A DNA stretch of 64,000 nt from Tretioscincus oriximinensis (Eukaryota > Chordata > Lepidosauria > Squamata > Gymnophthalmidae), in the NCBI GenBank assembly GCA_022410635.1, contig JAJVDF010000777.1:246991-310990 (forward strand), in the 5' to 3' direction. The notes beneath the pieces are model-generated. The model saw only the letters and a program-made list of their open reading frames with translations. It made no database searches and was not told where the DNA came from. The position numbers were made by a program, and so were the translations under genes. Shown one piece after another: positions 48,599 through 57,559 of this stretch (the first letter of the stretch is position 1; every line of letters starts with the position of its first letter).

Positions 48599-49190
48599 AT
48601 AAGAACATAAGAACATAAGAAGAGCCATCCTGGATCAGGCCACAGCCCATCAAGTCCAGCCTTCTGTCTCACACAGAGGCCCACCAGATGCACCCGGACA
48701 GTCCAAACAGAGGAAAGCAAAATATGCACCTGCTCATGACTCCCTGAAAATGGTATCTCAGGAGTCCTGCCTGTGGCTCCATCCCGGAGGCAACATCCAG
48801 ACATCCATCCTAGTATCCATTTATACCCTTGGTGTCTAATCCTGTCTTGAAACTATCCAAGCTGTTAGCTACCACTACCTCTTCAGGAAGTAAATTCCAC
48901 AGGCCAATGACCCTCTGGGTGAAAAAATACTTTCCTTTGTCTGTTCTCACTTTTCTACCCAACAGTTTTAAGGAGGTCCTTGTATTGTGTGATAGAGAAA
49001 ACATTTTTTCTCTATTCACCCTGTCTATTCCATGCATGATTTTGTACACTTCAATCAGATCACCTCTCAGACGTCGCCTTTCAAGGCTGAAGAGGCCCAG
49101 ACGTTGCAGCCGGACTTCGTAAGGGAGGTGCTCCAGACCCTTGATCATTTTCGTTGCCCTTTTCTGCACCTTCCCCAGTTCTCCAGCTAG
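48599..49190 (-). mobile_element. CR1 LINE 3' half, minus strand, near-intact C-terminus
   Basis: Tail TATAAGAACATAAGAACATA AGAAGAGCC. The minus frame 49169-48810 is open for 119 codons: MQKRATKMIKGLEHLPYEVR, GLFSLERRRLRGDLIEVYKI, MHGIDRVNREKMFSLSHNTR TS, GRKVRTDKGKYFFTQRVIGL WNLLPEEVVVANSLDSFKTG L, DTKGINGY stop. Small in-frame deletions only. Among the youngest-looking CR1 copies here. Confidence 0.9.
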
Positions 49191-49999
49191 TTACATATTA
49201 GCTAGTTAAGCTGCATCCAGAGGTTTCTAGCTTATTCTATCCTTATCCTTATTCTTATTCAGACACTGCTTTATTCCAGGAGATCCATTGCTTAGAAGCC
49301 CGCAAATTTGTGCTTGGGTTTTGCAGGCGCCATGGGCCCACCTGCGCTGAGTTCAATGTTCTGAGCTCTGTCATTGGTCCACAAAGACCAATGGCAGAGC
49401 TGGGAAAGCTGAAGTCAGTAATATCTTTCTTATTAATGATAAGATCTCCAACCATGGCAGAGTAGAAGCACGTTTATTCTTGCCTATTCCAGAGACCTCC
49501 TTAGTACTGACACCTGTTCAGCAAAAGATTGTGTTTTTATAAAGACAAGAGTCAACTCGGCCAAAAAAACCCCATAAGATTAAATAAGGATCCTGTGGCT
49601 CTCGTCCAATTGGAGGTACCCAGAATGCACCCCTGTGCAAAACGACACAGGTAAATATTTTCTAGGAATACGAAGTCCCCCTCTTGGCTAAACCAGGGAG
49701 CTGAGATGGTGTTTTTCTGCTTTCGTTCTAGTTTTTCCACGGACTACAAGAAGCCTGCGTATCCCTGGCTTTCTCCCGGCAGCCTGCGGTGTTTTCATTA
49801 AGAAGGTGTCGCTGGAATGGTGCTTTGGTCTGCCCAGTTCTCCGGTGAATAAAGAACTCTTTCTGCGAACATTTCTGCACCTTCCTGCCCTGGAAACTGT
49901 TAAAAACAGCTCTAGGAAGGAAGGGAGGGAGGGGGAAGACGGGAAAAATCCGCTCATCATCTTATGGGGGAAACCTCTTTAGGGGGCCAAGTTCTGTCC
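49191..49999. other. Unassigned sequence
   Basis: No repeat or gene recognised across 800 bp; open frames are short. This may be unique intergenic DNA. Confidence 0.3.
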
Positions 50000-50140
50000 T
50001 GAAGCTATAACCTGGAATCAAGCTCAGTAGGGACAGGGCCTAGGTCTGGTCACATCTGAATTTAATGACCACTTTCAGAATGACAGAACACATTCAGAAA
50101 AGTGGCCTGCCATAGCCTGCACTAGCATGCATATGGCAGG
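50000..50140 (-). repeat. Family C element, rearranged
   Basis: CTGGAATCAAGCTCAGTAGG GACAGGGCCTA (a right TIR), then GTGGCCTGCCATAGCCTGCA CTAGCATGCATATGGCAGGC. Confidence 0.55.
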
Positions 50141-50144
50141 CCCC

Positions 50145-50345
50145 ATGATTTCTGCCCCTGCCCTGGAAATGACATCAACCAAGATGTCATTTCCAGAAAT
50201 GGAATCGGAAGTGACATCATTCGAGATGCCGTTTACAGAACCTGGAGCCAGAGGTGACATCACTCAAGATGTCATTCTCCGAACCTGGTACCGAAAGTGC
50301 AAAAAATCGTCTGTACAAGATATGAGAACCACCATACAAGGTACA
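50145..50345 (+). repeat. Family D fragment
   Basis: GGAAATGACATCAACCAAGA TGTCATTTCC, GGAAGTGACATCATTCGAGA, GAGGTGACATCACTCAAGAT GTCATTC: three TGACATCA palindromes about 40-50 bp apart. Confidence 0.65.
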
Positions 50346-50945
50346 AGAATGCATAGAATCATAGAGTTGGAAAGGGCCTCCAGGGTCATTGGGTCCAATC
50401 CCCTGCTCAATGCAGGATTGATTAAACCATCCTAGACAGATGACGTCCAGCCTCTGCTTGAAGACTTGCAGTGAAGGCAAACTCACCACTCCCTGTGGCA
50501 AACTGTTCCACTGGTTTATCACCCTGTCAGAATTTTTTCTGATATCTAATCTAAATCTCCTCCCTTGTGGTTTCAGCCCATTGTTTCTAGTCCTTCCATG
50601 TGCCAACGAGAACAAGGCTGATCCTTCTGCTCTGCGACAGCCCTTCAGATATTTGTAGGCAGCAATCAGGTCTCCTCTCAGTCTTTTGCAGACTAAACAT
50701 CCCCAGATCCTTTAACCGTTCCTCATAGGACTTCATGGTTTTCAGACCACTCACCATCCTTGTAACTCTCTTTTGTACTTGCTCCAGTTTATCAACGTCC
50801 TTTTTAAACCGAGGCCCCCAGAACTGAACACAGTATTCCAAGTGTGGTCGTACCAAAGTACTGTAGAGAGGAATAATTACTTCACGTGAGCGAGATTCTA
50901 TGCCCCTCTTGATACATCCCAGGATTGTGTTAGACTTGTACCTTG
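50346..50945 (-). mobile_element. CR1 LINE 3' half, (ATTCTATGA) type, minus strand
   Basis: Begins GCATAGAATCATAGAGTTGG, CCATCCTAGACAGATGACG; the minus frame reads [77 protein letters not shown] and then PQGRRFRLDIRKN, VINQWNSLPQGVVSLPSLQV F. One of the best copies of this subfamily. Confidence 0.9.
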
Positions 50946-51429
50946 TACAAGAACCGGAATCTTGTACACATGTAGGTATTGAGAGCACACTTGGGAGGCA
51001 ATGCAAGGGAGGCCCAGCTGCTGTGCATATGCTGCACGGTCCCATACAATTCCTGGTGTGCATGAACTTTGGAAAGCTGCATCCGGACCCAGTTTATTTA
51101 TTCCACTGTACTTGGATATTCCAGAATAAATCATTTTCTGGACTGCTGTATTCCAGAATACCCGCATGCCCTCTTTCTGTCCCCAGCTCCCCCAATGCTT
51201 CTTTTTCAGACAAAGAGGGTGTGGGGATATAGAATTGCCAGGACTTCTTTCCAGTTCTTCTTTGGGGTTGCCCGAAATGGGCTGTGTTGGTGGGGAGAGA
51301 GAGGTGGCTGCTAAGACCCCAGCCAGGGCAGGGGTCCATACTGATGTTGCTTTCTTGAACACGTGGAAGCCTTCTGTAGATAGTGCTATACAAATAGTAA
51401 AGGAAAGGAAAACCTGTATACTAGGCAGG
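50946..51429. other. Unassigned; open frames on both strands, no domain
   Basis: No recognisable coding domain or repeat. 50898-51362 (minus, 154 codons) and 50900-51232 (plus, 110 codons) overlap each other, so at most one could be real. Low protein-like quality. Confidence 0.3.
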
Positions 51430-52130
51430 GTGCTTTGGAGGTGAGTGGGCCACAGGGAGTCAACAGGGGTGCTTTGAGGATGGTAAGGGGCACTAGGGAT
51501 TTATTTGGGGGGGGTAGTACAACTAGGAATTCTTTTGACGGGGTGAAGGGAATCATGAGTCAGTGTTTTGGGGGGCTGGAAAACTAGGGGTGCTTTTAGG
51601 GGGGGTTACAGGAGCACTAGAGATATTTTTGGAGGCATGCAGAGGACCTACATGACATGTTGTTTGAGGGGTGCAAGAGAATATTGGGGAGGCTTTTGGG
51701 GGGGCTTAACAGAGGACACATGGGGTGACATTTGGGGGTTCAGTGGGGGCCACTAGAGGGCTTTTGGAGGGGTGCACTAGGAGTGCTTTTCAGGGGCTGC
51801 AGCAGGTCTAGGGGGGCTTCTGGGTACCTCAGAAGGTACACTAGAGGTGCTTTTAAGAGGGCTACAGGGAAATATGTGACATGTTTTTTGGGTGGCGCAG
51901 GAGAACATTGGAGATGCTTTGGGGGGGAAGTTCAATGGAGAACACATGGGGTGCCGTTTGGAGGTTCAGTGGGTGACACTAGAGAGTTTTGGGCAGGGAT
52001 GCAAGGAGACACAAGATAATTTTTTACAGGTTTTCAGAGGAACAAATTAGGGGTCCCTTTTGGGGGTACACACTACAAGTGTCTTTTGAGAGGGGAAGGG
52101 GGCACCAGGGGTGCTTTTGGGGGGGAGGGG
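51430..52130 (+). repeat. G-rich minisatellite with higher-order repeat
   Basis: Diverged units of about 60 nt built around GGGG-TGCTTT(T)GGGGG, CACTAG and CAGGGG. A ~240-bp higher-order duplication is visible between about 51600-51775 and 51840-52010 (both run ACAGG..., ATGTGACATGT(T)TTT, GAGAA(T/C)ATTGGGGA, GAACACATGGGGTG, CAGTGGG, CACTAGAG). G-rich on the plus strand throughout, with many GGGG runs. Open frames here (51568-52019) are rich in Gly and Arg and look like simple translation of the repeat. Confidence 0.75.
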
Positions 52131-52139
52131 GTCGCAGGT

Positions 52140-52620
52140 GGTGCTTGGAAACTTCCCCTATGGCTCAGCCGCAACGAGGAGCGATCCAGCCCCCACCCAA
52201 CCCCAAGAAGGTCGGGCGAAAATTGCAAGCAGCTTGCATAGAAGGGCCTTTTTCTCCCCACCCAGCCTGCTGTTGTTTTTTCCAGGAATGTATGGGTAGC
52301 ATCGTAGGGCTTCGGCGTGCTGCTGCTGCGTCCGGCCAGCCGCCGCCGGGCACCGAGACTCGCCCCACTGTCCGCCCCAGCCGGGCGCACACTGGCTCCA
52401 TTCAAGGCGGGCAGGGAGTGGCACGCGCCGCCGCAGGCTGGCCGGCGGCTAGGTAGGCTGCTGGCACCTCTTCGGGCAGGAGGAGGGCCCGGGCAGCTTT
52501 GGGCTGCAGAGGAGGGAGGGGAGGAAAAATTGCTTGGGGAAGGAGTGGAAAGTTAGGAAAAGAGGCGGGGGGGGGGGCGGGGGCTTGAGGGGCAGGGGAG
52601 AGGAAGGGGTCATGCCAGCC
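52140..52620. promoter_or_regulatory. CpG island of unknown transcript
   Basis: CpG-dense sequence with GCTCAGCCGCAACGAGGAGC, TCCGGCCAGCCGCCGCCGGG, CGCCGCCGCAGGCTGGCCGG and GC boxes. A splice-donor-like AG|GTAGGC is at 52451-52458. The overlapping open frames on both strands (155 codons plus, 110 minus, 78 minus) show no domain. It could be the promoter and first exon of an uncharacterised gene, or a GC-rich local duplication. The minisatellite ends at its edge. Confidence 0.4.
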
Positions 52621-52720
52621 AGGCTCCTAGGTTGGTTGAACCCAAGGCCAACTGCCTGCAAAACAAAGAACTTTGCCAAGAACCTGTCTTCAAAAGTTAT
52701 AAAGAAACCTTTGGATTACC

Positions 52721-52918
52721 TTGGAAAACCTTGGTGCAGCTTTTGTGGCAACCATGCAGAAAGCGTTTGCCATGTCCCCCTTCAGGGGTGACGCAACAGA
52801 GGACCTATTCCTAAAACGGCATCCTCAGGGCACCATGGAAATTTTGGACACAGGTTTTATGGCAGCCATACAGAAAAGGTTTTCCATGCCCCCTTTAAGG
52901 GAGAGACCCAAGGACTGA
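52721..52918 (+). other. Imperfect tandem duplication, open in one frame
   Basis: GGCAACCATGCAGAAAGCGT TTGCCATGTCCCCCTTCAGG and GGCAGCCATACAGAAAAGGT TTTCCATGCCCCCTTTAAGG lie 115 bp apart. The single frame 52721-52918 (65 codons) contains both as FVATMQKAFAMSPFRGD and FMAAIQKRFSMPPLRER. No domain recognised. It is either a short minisatellite seed or a fragment of a repeat-containing exon. Confidence 0.35.
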
Positions 52919-53034
52919 ACTCAAGCAATGGTGGAGACACAGCAGGTCCTTCCTAAAAGGTTGCCCTCAAATCCATGGATCGCCAACGTTTGTGCAGTTT
53001 TTAGGGCAAGCCTGTCTTCTTCAGGGGAGAACTG

Positions 53035-53199
53035 CAACTCTGGTCACTACCAAACCTTCGAAAACAATACTGTGGAATAGGAGAAGGTGCAAAAAAAGGA
53101 CATCGAAAGTGATAAATGGTCTGGAATCCCTTAAGAAATCTGGATCTCTTTAGCCTTGAAATATGGCATTTAAGAGGGGATCTGAATGAAGTGTGTATA
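53035..53199 (+). mobile_element. CR1 LINE fragment, 5' part
   Basis: TCTGGTCACTACCAAACCTT, GGAATAGGAGAAGGTGCAAA AAAAGG and the TTAAGAGGGGATCTGAATGA AGTGTG segment are CR1. The DNA resumes after the family B insertion at 53554 with TATAAAATCATGCATGG. Confidence 0.75.
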
Positions 53200-53553
53200 C
53201 AGGGGTCCAGACATAAACAATAACAAGCTGCCAAGTTTCCTGTTTTTCTACTTCCTGACAAAATTCCTGTTTTATGGCTCTTAGTTGCATTTCTGCCTGC
53301 TTTTCTACACCACTTTTTTCATGATAAGTTCTTATTTTTATAAGTGCGCTTGGATGCCCTGCAGTTTAATGAAGCTGCCCAAATGTGAGGAGGGGGAAAC
53401 TGAGCTGTTGTGCTGGTGGCATGGCCTGTTTTGAAGTGTAGTCTGAGCTGTGGCCCAGCTGTGGCAGAAAGAAGATTCTTTAGCCAATCTGCACCCTGTC
53501 CTGCCCACAGAAACATATTTTCTGCTTACAGGAAGGTGGCTGGGGGACCCGTC
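53200..53553 (+). mobile_element. Family B repeat (best-delimited copy), inside CR1
   Basis: 354 bp from CAGGGGTCCAGACATAAACA to GGAAGGTGGCTGGGGGACCC GTC, with TATA on each side (53196-53199, 53554-53557) where CR1 normally reads GTGTATAAAATC. Short inverted ends (GGGTCC / GGACCC) and a TA-containing duplication suggest a cut-and-paste origin. Contains TGAAGTGTAGTCTGAGC, a degenerate ZNF143-like site. Confidence 0.75.
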
Positions 53554-54020
53554 TATAAAATCATGCATGGGGTGGACAAAGAGGACAGAGAAAAGTTGTT
53601 TTCTGTATTACACAACACTTGGACCAATGGGCATCCCTTGAAGCTGATGGGCAGAAGAGTTCAGACAGACAAGGGAAAGTATTTTTTCACCTAGAGGATT
53701 ATTGGTCTATAGAATTTTCTTCCAGAAGATATGGAATTAGCTGGCAGTTTGGATAGCTTTTAGACAGGAAGTTCCTGGAAGCCAAGTATATCAATAGCTA
53801 CTAGGATAGATGTCTTGATCCTGTCTTTGGGATGGAGTAACAGGCAGGATTCCTAAAGTACCATTTGCAGGGACCTGAGAACAGATGAAGGTTTTGGGTC
53901 CTTCTTCTGCTTGACATGCCCAGGAGCAGTTGGTGGGCCACTGGATGAGACAGAAGGCTAACTAGATGGGCTCTGGACCTATTCAGCTGGGCTTCTCTGA
54001 TGTCTTACGTTCCTATGGGT
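53554..54020 (+). mobile_element. CR1 LINE 3' part
   Basis: IMHGVDKEDREKLFSVLHNT, PLKLMGRRVQTDKGKYFFT, then CTTTGGGATGGAGTAACAGG CAGG, TGCCCAGGAGCAGTTGGTGG, ATTCAGCTGGGCTTCTC and GTCTTACGTTC. Confidence 0.8.
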
Positions 54021-54299
54021 CTCTGCAGCCTAGAACATATACAGAGTGTTCTGTATTCTCTGAACAGCCACATCTGGAATAATGGGAAGAAAACAGGTTA
54101 ACCATTGGGGTCAGCTAGAAATCTACATTTTGGAATTCCAGTAGCCAATGGACAGAAAGCAAAGAGAAGAGAGTTTGAAAAAAGGCCACATAGGAGTGTC
54201 TTCTAGTTGCCAGTTCAGTTAAGGCCTCAGTCAGGGTCTTAAAATCACGCTAGAGATCCCATGTGGTGTCCTGTGCCACTCACCGCCAACACAGCATCA
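54021..54299. other. Unassigned sequence
   Basis: No recognised feature. Confidence 0.3.
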
Positions 54300-54780
54300 C
54301 TTCCAACAATCGCCAATACCCGGGTGTATGAGAATCTTATATCTCATACACCTCTTCATTGGGCCAGATGTGGTCACATGATTCCTGGCTAAGCCTCGGA
54401 AATAACATCAATCAAGATGTGATTTCCAGAAATGGAACCAGAAGTGACATGATTCGAGATGTTATTCCCAGAACTGGAAAAGACATTGTTCAAAATGTCA
54501 TTCCTGGAAATAGAAACTGGAAGGGATGCCGTAGATTATGCCATTTCCGGTCCCAGGAGCTGAAAGAGGTATGAGAATTGCTGTATCTTGCATGAGATAT
54601 GTCAAGATGATGTCACTTCCAGTCTCTGCATCCGGAAAGGGCGATTGCCGTGATGTCACTTCTACTCCTGCCACAGAAATAATATCCCCAAATTTTGCCC
54701 TCCAATGCCTGAGACTCCCCCTACACCTGAGATTTTCATGCCAGGTGTGAAATTGCAGGCCCAAATACTAGCCCAGCTAG
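54300..54780 (+). mobile_element. Family D element, long copy
   Basis: TATGAGAATCTTATATCTCA TAC (palindrome), then at least eight GTGACAT/ATGTCA(C) half-sites (54405-54660), GATGTCACTTCCAGTCTC and GTGATGTCACTTCT. It lacks a clear right terminus. Confidence 0.65.
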
Positions 54781-55374
54781 GCAGGTTAGATGACCATAGA
54801 GCAAAGGCCACCATCTTGGGAAGCCACTGTCTGGTTCTCCCTAACCAGTGCCGTTCCCAGTTGGCTTGGCCTTGTGGCTTTGGTATGACCTTGGTGTCAA
54901 GGTGTCTTTGCTCTGAGAAGTTAGTGATTAATCTGGATGCCATAGGTTGCTAGGCCTGCATGTCCCTCCCGAGAGGGTGGGCACTGCACTGAGTAAATAA
55001 ACCCAAGGGTCATGGACTCCACGTGGGTGAAGCCCCATGGGCTGGTGATAAAGGTTTGGACAGCAAGCCGAGAAACAGACGGAAGGTTTTAAAATCTGCA
55101 GAAGAAAACTAGGTACTGTTCTTTAGGGATTTCTCAGTTATCTACTATGTGCCATTTCAATAATAAGGAGGCCTAGATTCTGCCAAATTCTAAACCAACT
55201 TTCTCTTCTGGTTGCTGTTGCAGAAGCAAAACTATGTTATAGAAACATGTGATATCAGTGCTAGGTTTTGGTGCCTTCACTGTACCCTTGGAAGGACGTG
55301 TAAGAAAAATCTCGGGCATGGAGCTTGAAATCTGTTGCAGCCCTGAATTATCTCACACACATGGGTTTTTTATG
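54781..55374. other. Unassigned sequence
   Basis: No recognised repeat or gene. CCTCCCGAGAGGGTGGGCAC and the surrounding are unremarkable. Confidence 0.3.
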
Positions 55375-55515
55375 GTGTTACTTCCTGTCATGCTCAGGAA
55401 GTGACATCACTCTAGGCAGTATTACCCGGAAGTCGCTTCTGGTAAAATGGCTGTCCACAGGGTACACGATCTCGGAGTCTACACAAGATTCTCAAACTGT
55501 TCCCAACACTGCTTC
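55375..55515 (+). repeat. Family D fragment, right end
   Basis: GTTACTTCCTGTCATGCTCA GGAAGTGACATCACTC, CCCGGAAGTCGCTTCTGG, CACAAGATTCTCAAACTGTT CCCAACACTG. Confidence 0.6.
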
Positions 55516-55679
55516 CCATCATTCCATGCTAGACTATTCCCTGATGTCTACAAAGACATGACATCTAAAGACTCATGTCTATCACTTTACATTTCAGCAG
55601 TCTGACACGTTTATACCTCTAGCTACACATAAGGCCTCCATTGACTTCGTAGCATCCGAAAAAGCTCCTGCTGCCGTCC

Positions 55680-55780
55680 TTTTTCTTGTTAGTCTCAAAG
55701 GTCTTATGAGAGATCTCCTTGTTAGATTTTCTGGATCCTGACTAATAGAGTTCTTTTCTTTGAAATACAGCTAAGTCAAA
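55680..55780 (+). repeat. Repeat F copy
   Basis: TTTCTTGTTAGTCTCAAAGG, TTCTGGATCCTGACTAATAG, TTCTTTTCTTTGAAATACAG. Confidence 0.6.
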
Positions 55781-55794
55781 TCATGGAACAGTTC

Positions 55795-55975
55795 CGGGAT
55801 GGAGCATCAGGCAGGACTCCTGAGATACCATTTGCAGGGAGTCATGAACAGGAGCATATTTTGCTTTCTCTGTTCGGACTGCCCAGGTGCATCTGGTGGG
55901 CCTCTGTGTGACACAGAATGCTGGACTTGATGGGCTGTGGCCTGATCCAGGATGGCTCTTCTTATGTTCTTAGAG
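55795..55975 (+). mobile_element. CR1 3' end fragment
   Basis: GGGATGGAGCATCAGGCAGG ACTCC, TTTGCTTTCTCTGTTCGGAC, GCCTCTGTGTGACACAGAAT GCTGGACTTG and CTCTTCTTATGTTCTTAG. Confidence 0.85.
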
Positions 55976-56097
55976 CTATTTCTCCACATTGGACATGTAG
56001 TTAAATTATAGAATTTGCTACCATTCTATGATGCAGTGTTGGTTGGATGGCCCCCAAGAAAGACTTAAAGAAACCCATGGAAGGAACTAAGTACTCT
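55976..56097. other. Unassigned
   Basis: ATGATGCAGTGTTGGTTGGAT GGCC resembles a CR1-like 3' piece; not resolved. Confidence 0.3.
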
Positions 56098-56751
56098 TAT
56101 ATACTCGAGTATAAGTCGACCCGAATATAAGCCAAGGCACCTAATTTTACCACAAAAAACTGGGAAAACCTATTGACTCCTTTATAAGCCTAGGGTGGCA
56201 AATGCAGTGGCAGGAGGGGGGGGGGGGGACAAAGGGAAGAAAGGAACCCAGCGCCTCCCCTGTGCCCACCTGAGGTACCCATCACCGTCCGTAGTCCGCA
56301 GCCTCCCGTGGGGTCACATGCTGGAGGCTCCTGGGGGGCCCTTGGCACCTGCTTCATAGGCCCCAAGCCTGGAATGATCAGGCACACGTAAAGGATGTCA
56401 GCAGCAGGGAGGCCCTGGTACTACATCGCCCTCGCCTCGCTGGGTAGATATGTGATGATGAGGACCTCTACTGCCGCTGCTGCACTCTCCTCTGGCGCCT
56501 GTGGAGGCGCTACTGAAACCCACCTCAGGCTTTGGTCCAGAGGGAGGCAGCAAAGGCAGCAGCAGCCACCCACATACAACTGTATAGGCTTGAGGAGGGA
56601 AGACCCTGGAGCATGCTGGGAAGTGAAGTCCCATCTCTGGCTGGAAGAAAAGGCGACGCCGGAGGAGGCCGGGGTAGCTCCAGGGGAACGGAAGAGATTG
56701 GAGAACACATTAAAAATGTACTGAAAAACTATACTTATACTTGAGTATATA
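56098..56751. mobile_element. Element H, TIR transposon with GC-rich cargo
   Basis: Left TATATACTCGAGTATAAGTC and right CTTATACTTGAGTATATA form the TIR. The block CCGAATATAAGCCAAGGCAC CTAATTTTACC is a known style of widespread amniote DNA transposon ends. The interior 56230-56700 is GC- and CpG-rich and contains a near-perfect ZNF143/THAP11 site, minus strand GACTTCACTTCCCAGCATGC (56611-56630). A poly-G tract of 13 is at 56217-56229. Open frames on both strands have no known domain. Confidence 0.6.
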
Positions 56752-56759
56752 AAGCCATT

Positions 56760-56860
56760 ATTCTTCAAAGAAATAGCCGTATTAGCCTTGAATCTGGATC
56801 CAGAATATCTGGCAAGGGGATCTCCTAGCACCTAGGAGACTAACAAGACGAAAGGTGGAA
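56760..56860 (-). repeat. Repeat F copy, minus strand
   Basis: Reads TCTTCAAAGAAATAGCCGTA TTAGCC, ATCTGGCAAGGGGATCTCC, CCTAGGAGACTAACAAGACG: the reverse of the 55680 copy. Confidence 0.65.
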
Positions 56861-56864
56861 CACA

Positions 56865-57085
56865 TGATTAAACAAATTCATGGAAGCCAAGTGTATCTAT
56901 AATTACTAGGATGGATGTCTTGACACTGTCTCCTGGATGGAGCAATAGGTAGTATTCCTGGAAAACAGTTTGCAAGGAGTCAAGAACAGGTGAAAGTTTT
57001 GACACCTTCTTGAGATGCCCACTGTGTGAGACAGAATGCTGGACTAGGTGGGCTATGCCCCAAATTCAACAGGGGCATACTATCT
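56865..57085 (+). mobile_element. CR1 3' end fragment
   Basis: TGATTAAACAAATTCATGGA AGCCAAG, TACTAGGATGGATGTCTTGA, CCTGGATGGAGCAATAGGTA G, TTGAGATGCCCACTGTGTGA GACAGAATGC. Confidence 0.75.
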
Positions 57086-57420
57086 TACTATCAGAATTAG
57101 CCCATTGCATTGCAGACTTCCTCCTACTTGCACCCATCCATGCCTCCACCCTCTGCCCCCTCTCATCCTTTCATTTGCCACTCTTTTTCATTCCTTCTTT
57201 CTGTTTCCTTTCATTCCTCCTTCCCTTCCTTCCCTTCTTCTTTCCTTCCTTCCCTTCCTTCTTCCTTCCTTCCCTTCCTTCTTTCATCCATCCCTTTCTT
57301 TGGTCTTTCCTTCCTTTCTTCCTTCTTCCCTTCCCTCATTCCTTCCTTCCCTTTATTGCTAAGCTTCCTTCCTTTCTGGAGGCTGCCAATTCTGAGTCCT
57401 GTTTCTGATCATTATACCGT
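57086..57420. repeat. Family G polypyrimidine repeat, second copy
   Basis: TATCAGAATTAGCCCATTGC ATTGCAG at the start and GATCATTATACCGTGG at the end match 25665-26106. Core is CCTT/CCCTT polypyrimidine (57180-57370). Confidence 0.65.
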
Positions 57421-57559
57421 GGACTGTTGGACTGTTTGATCCATGTTTTATTATGAGTAAAAACATTCTTTTAGGTTCTACAGTACACTCTTACTGGAGT
57501 GATGTGTGATAATCTCTGGTATGGAAAGCATGATGACTCTGTATTGCTGGATGACTTTT

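Noticed and set aside
51568..52019. Gly/Arg-rich frames 51568-51756 and 51732-52019
   Set aside because: Repeating G-rich minisatellite translated by chance; no conserved domain.
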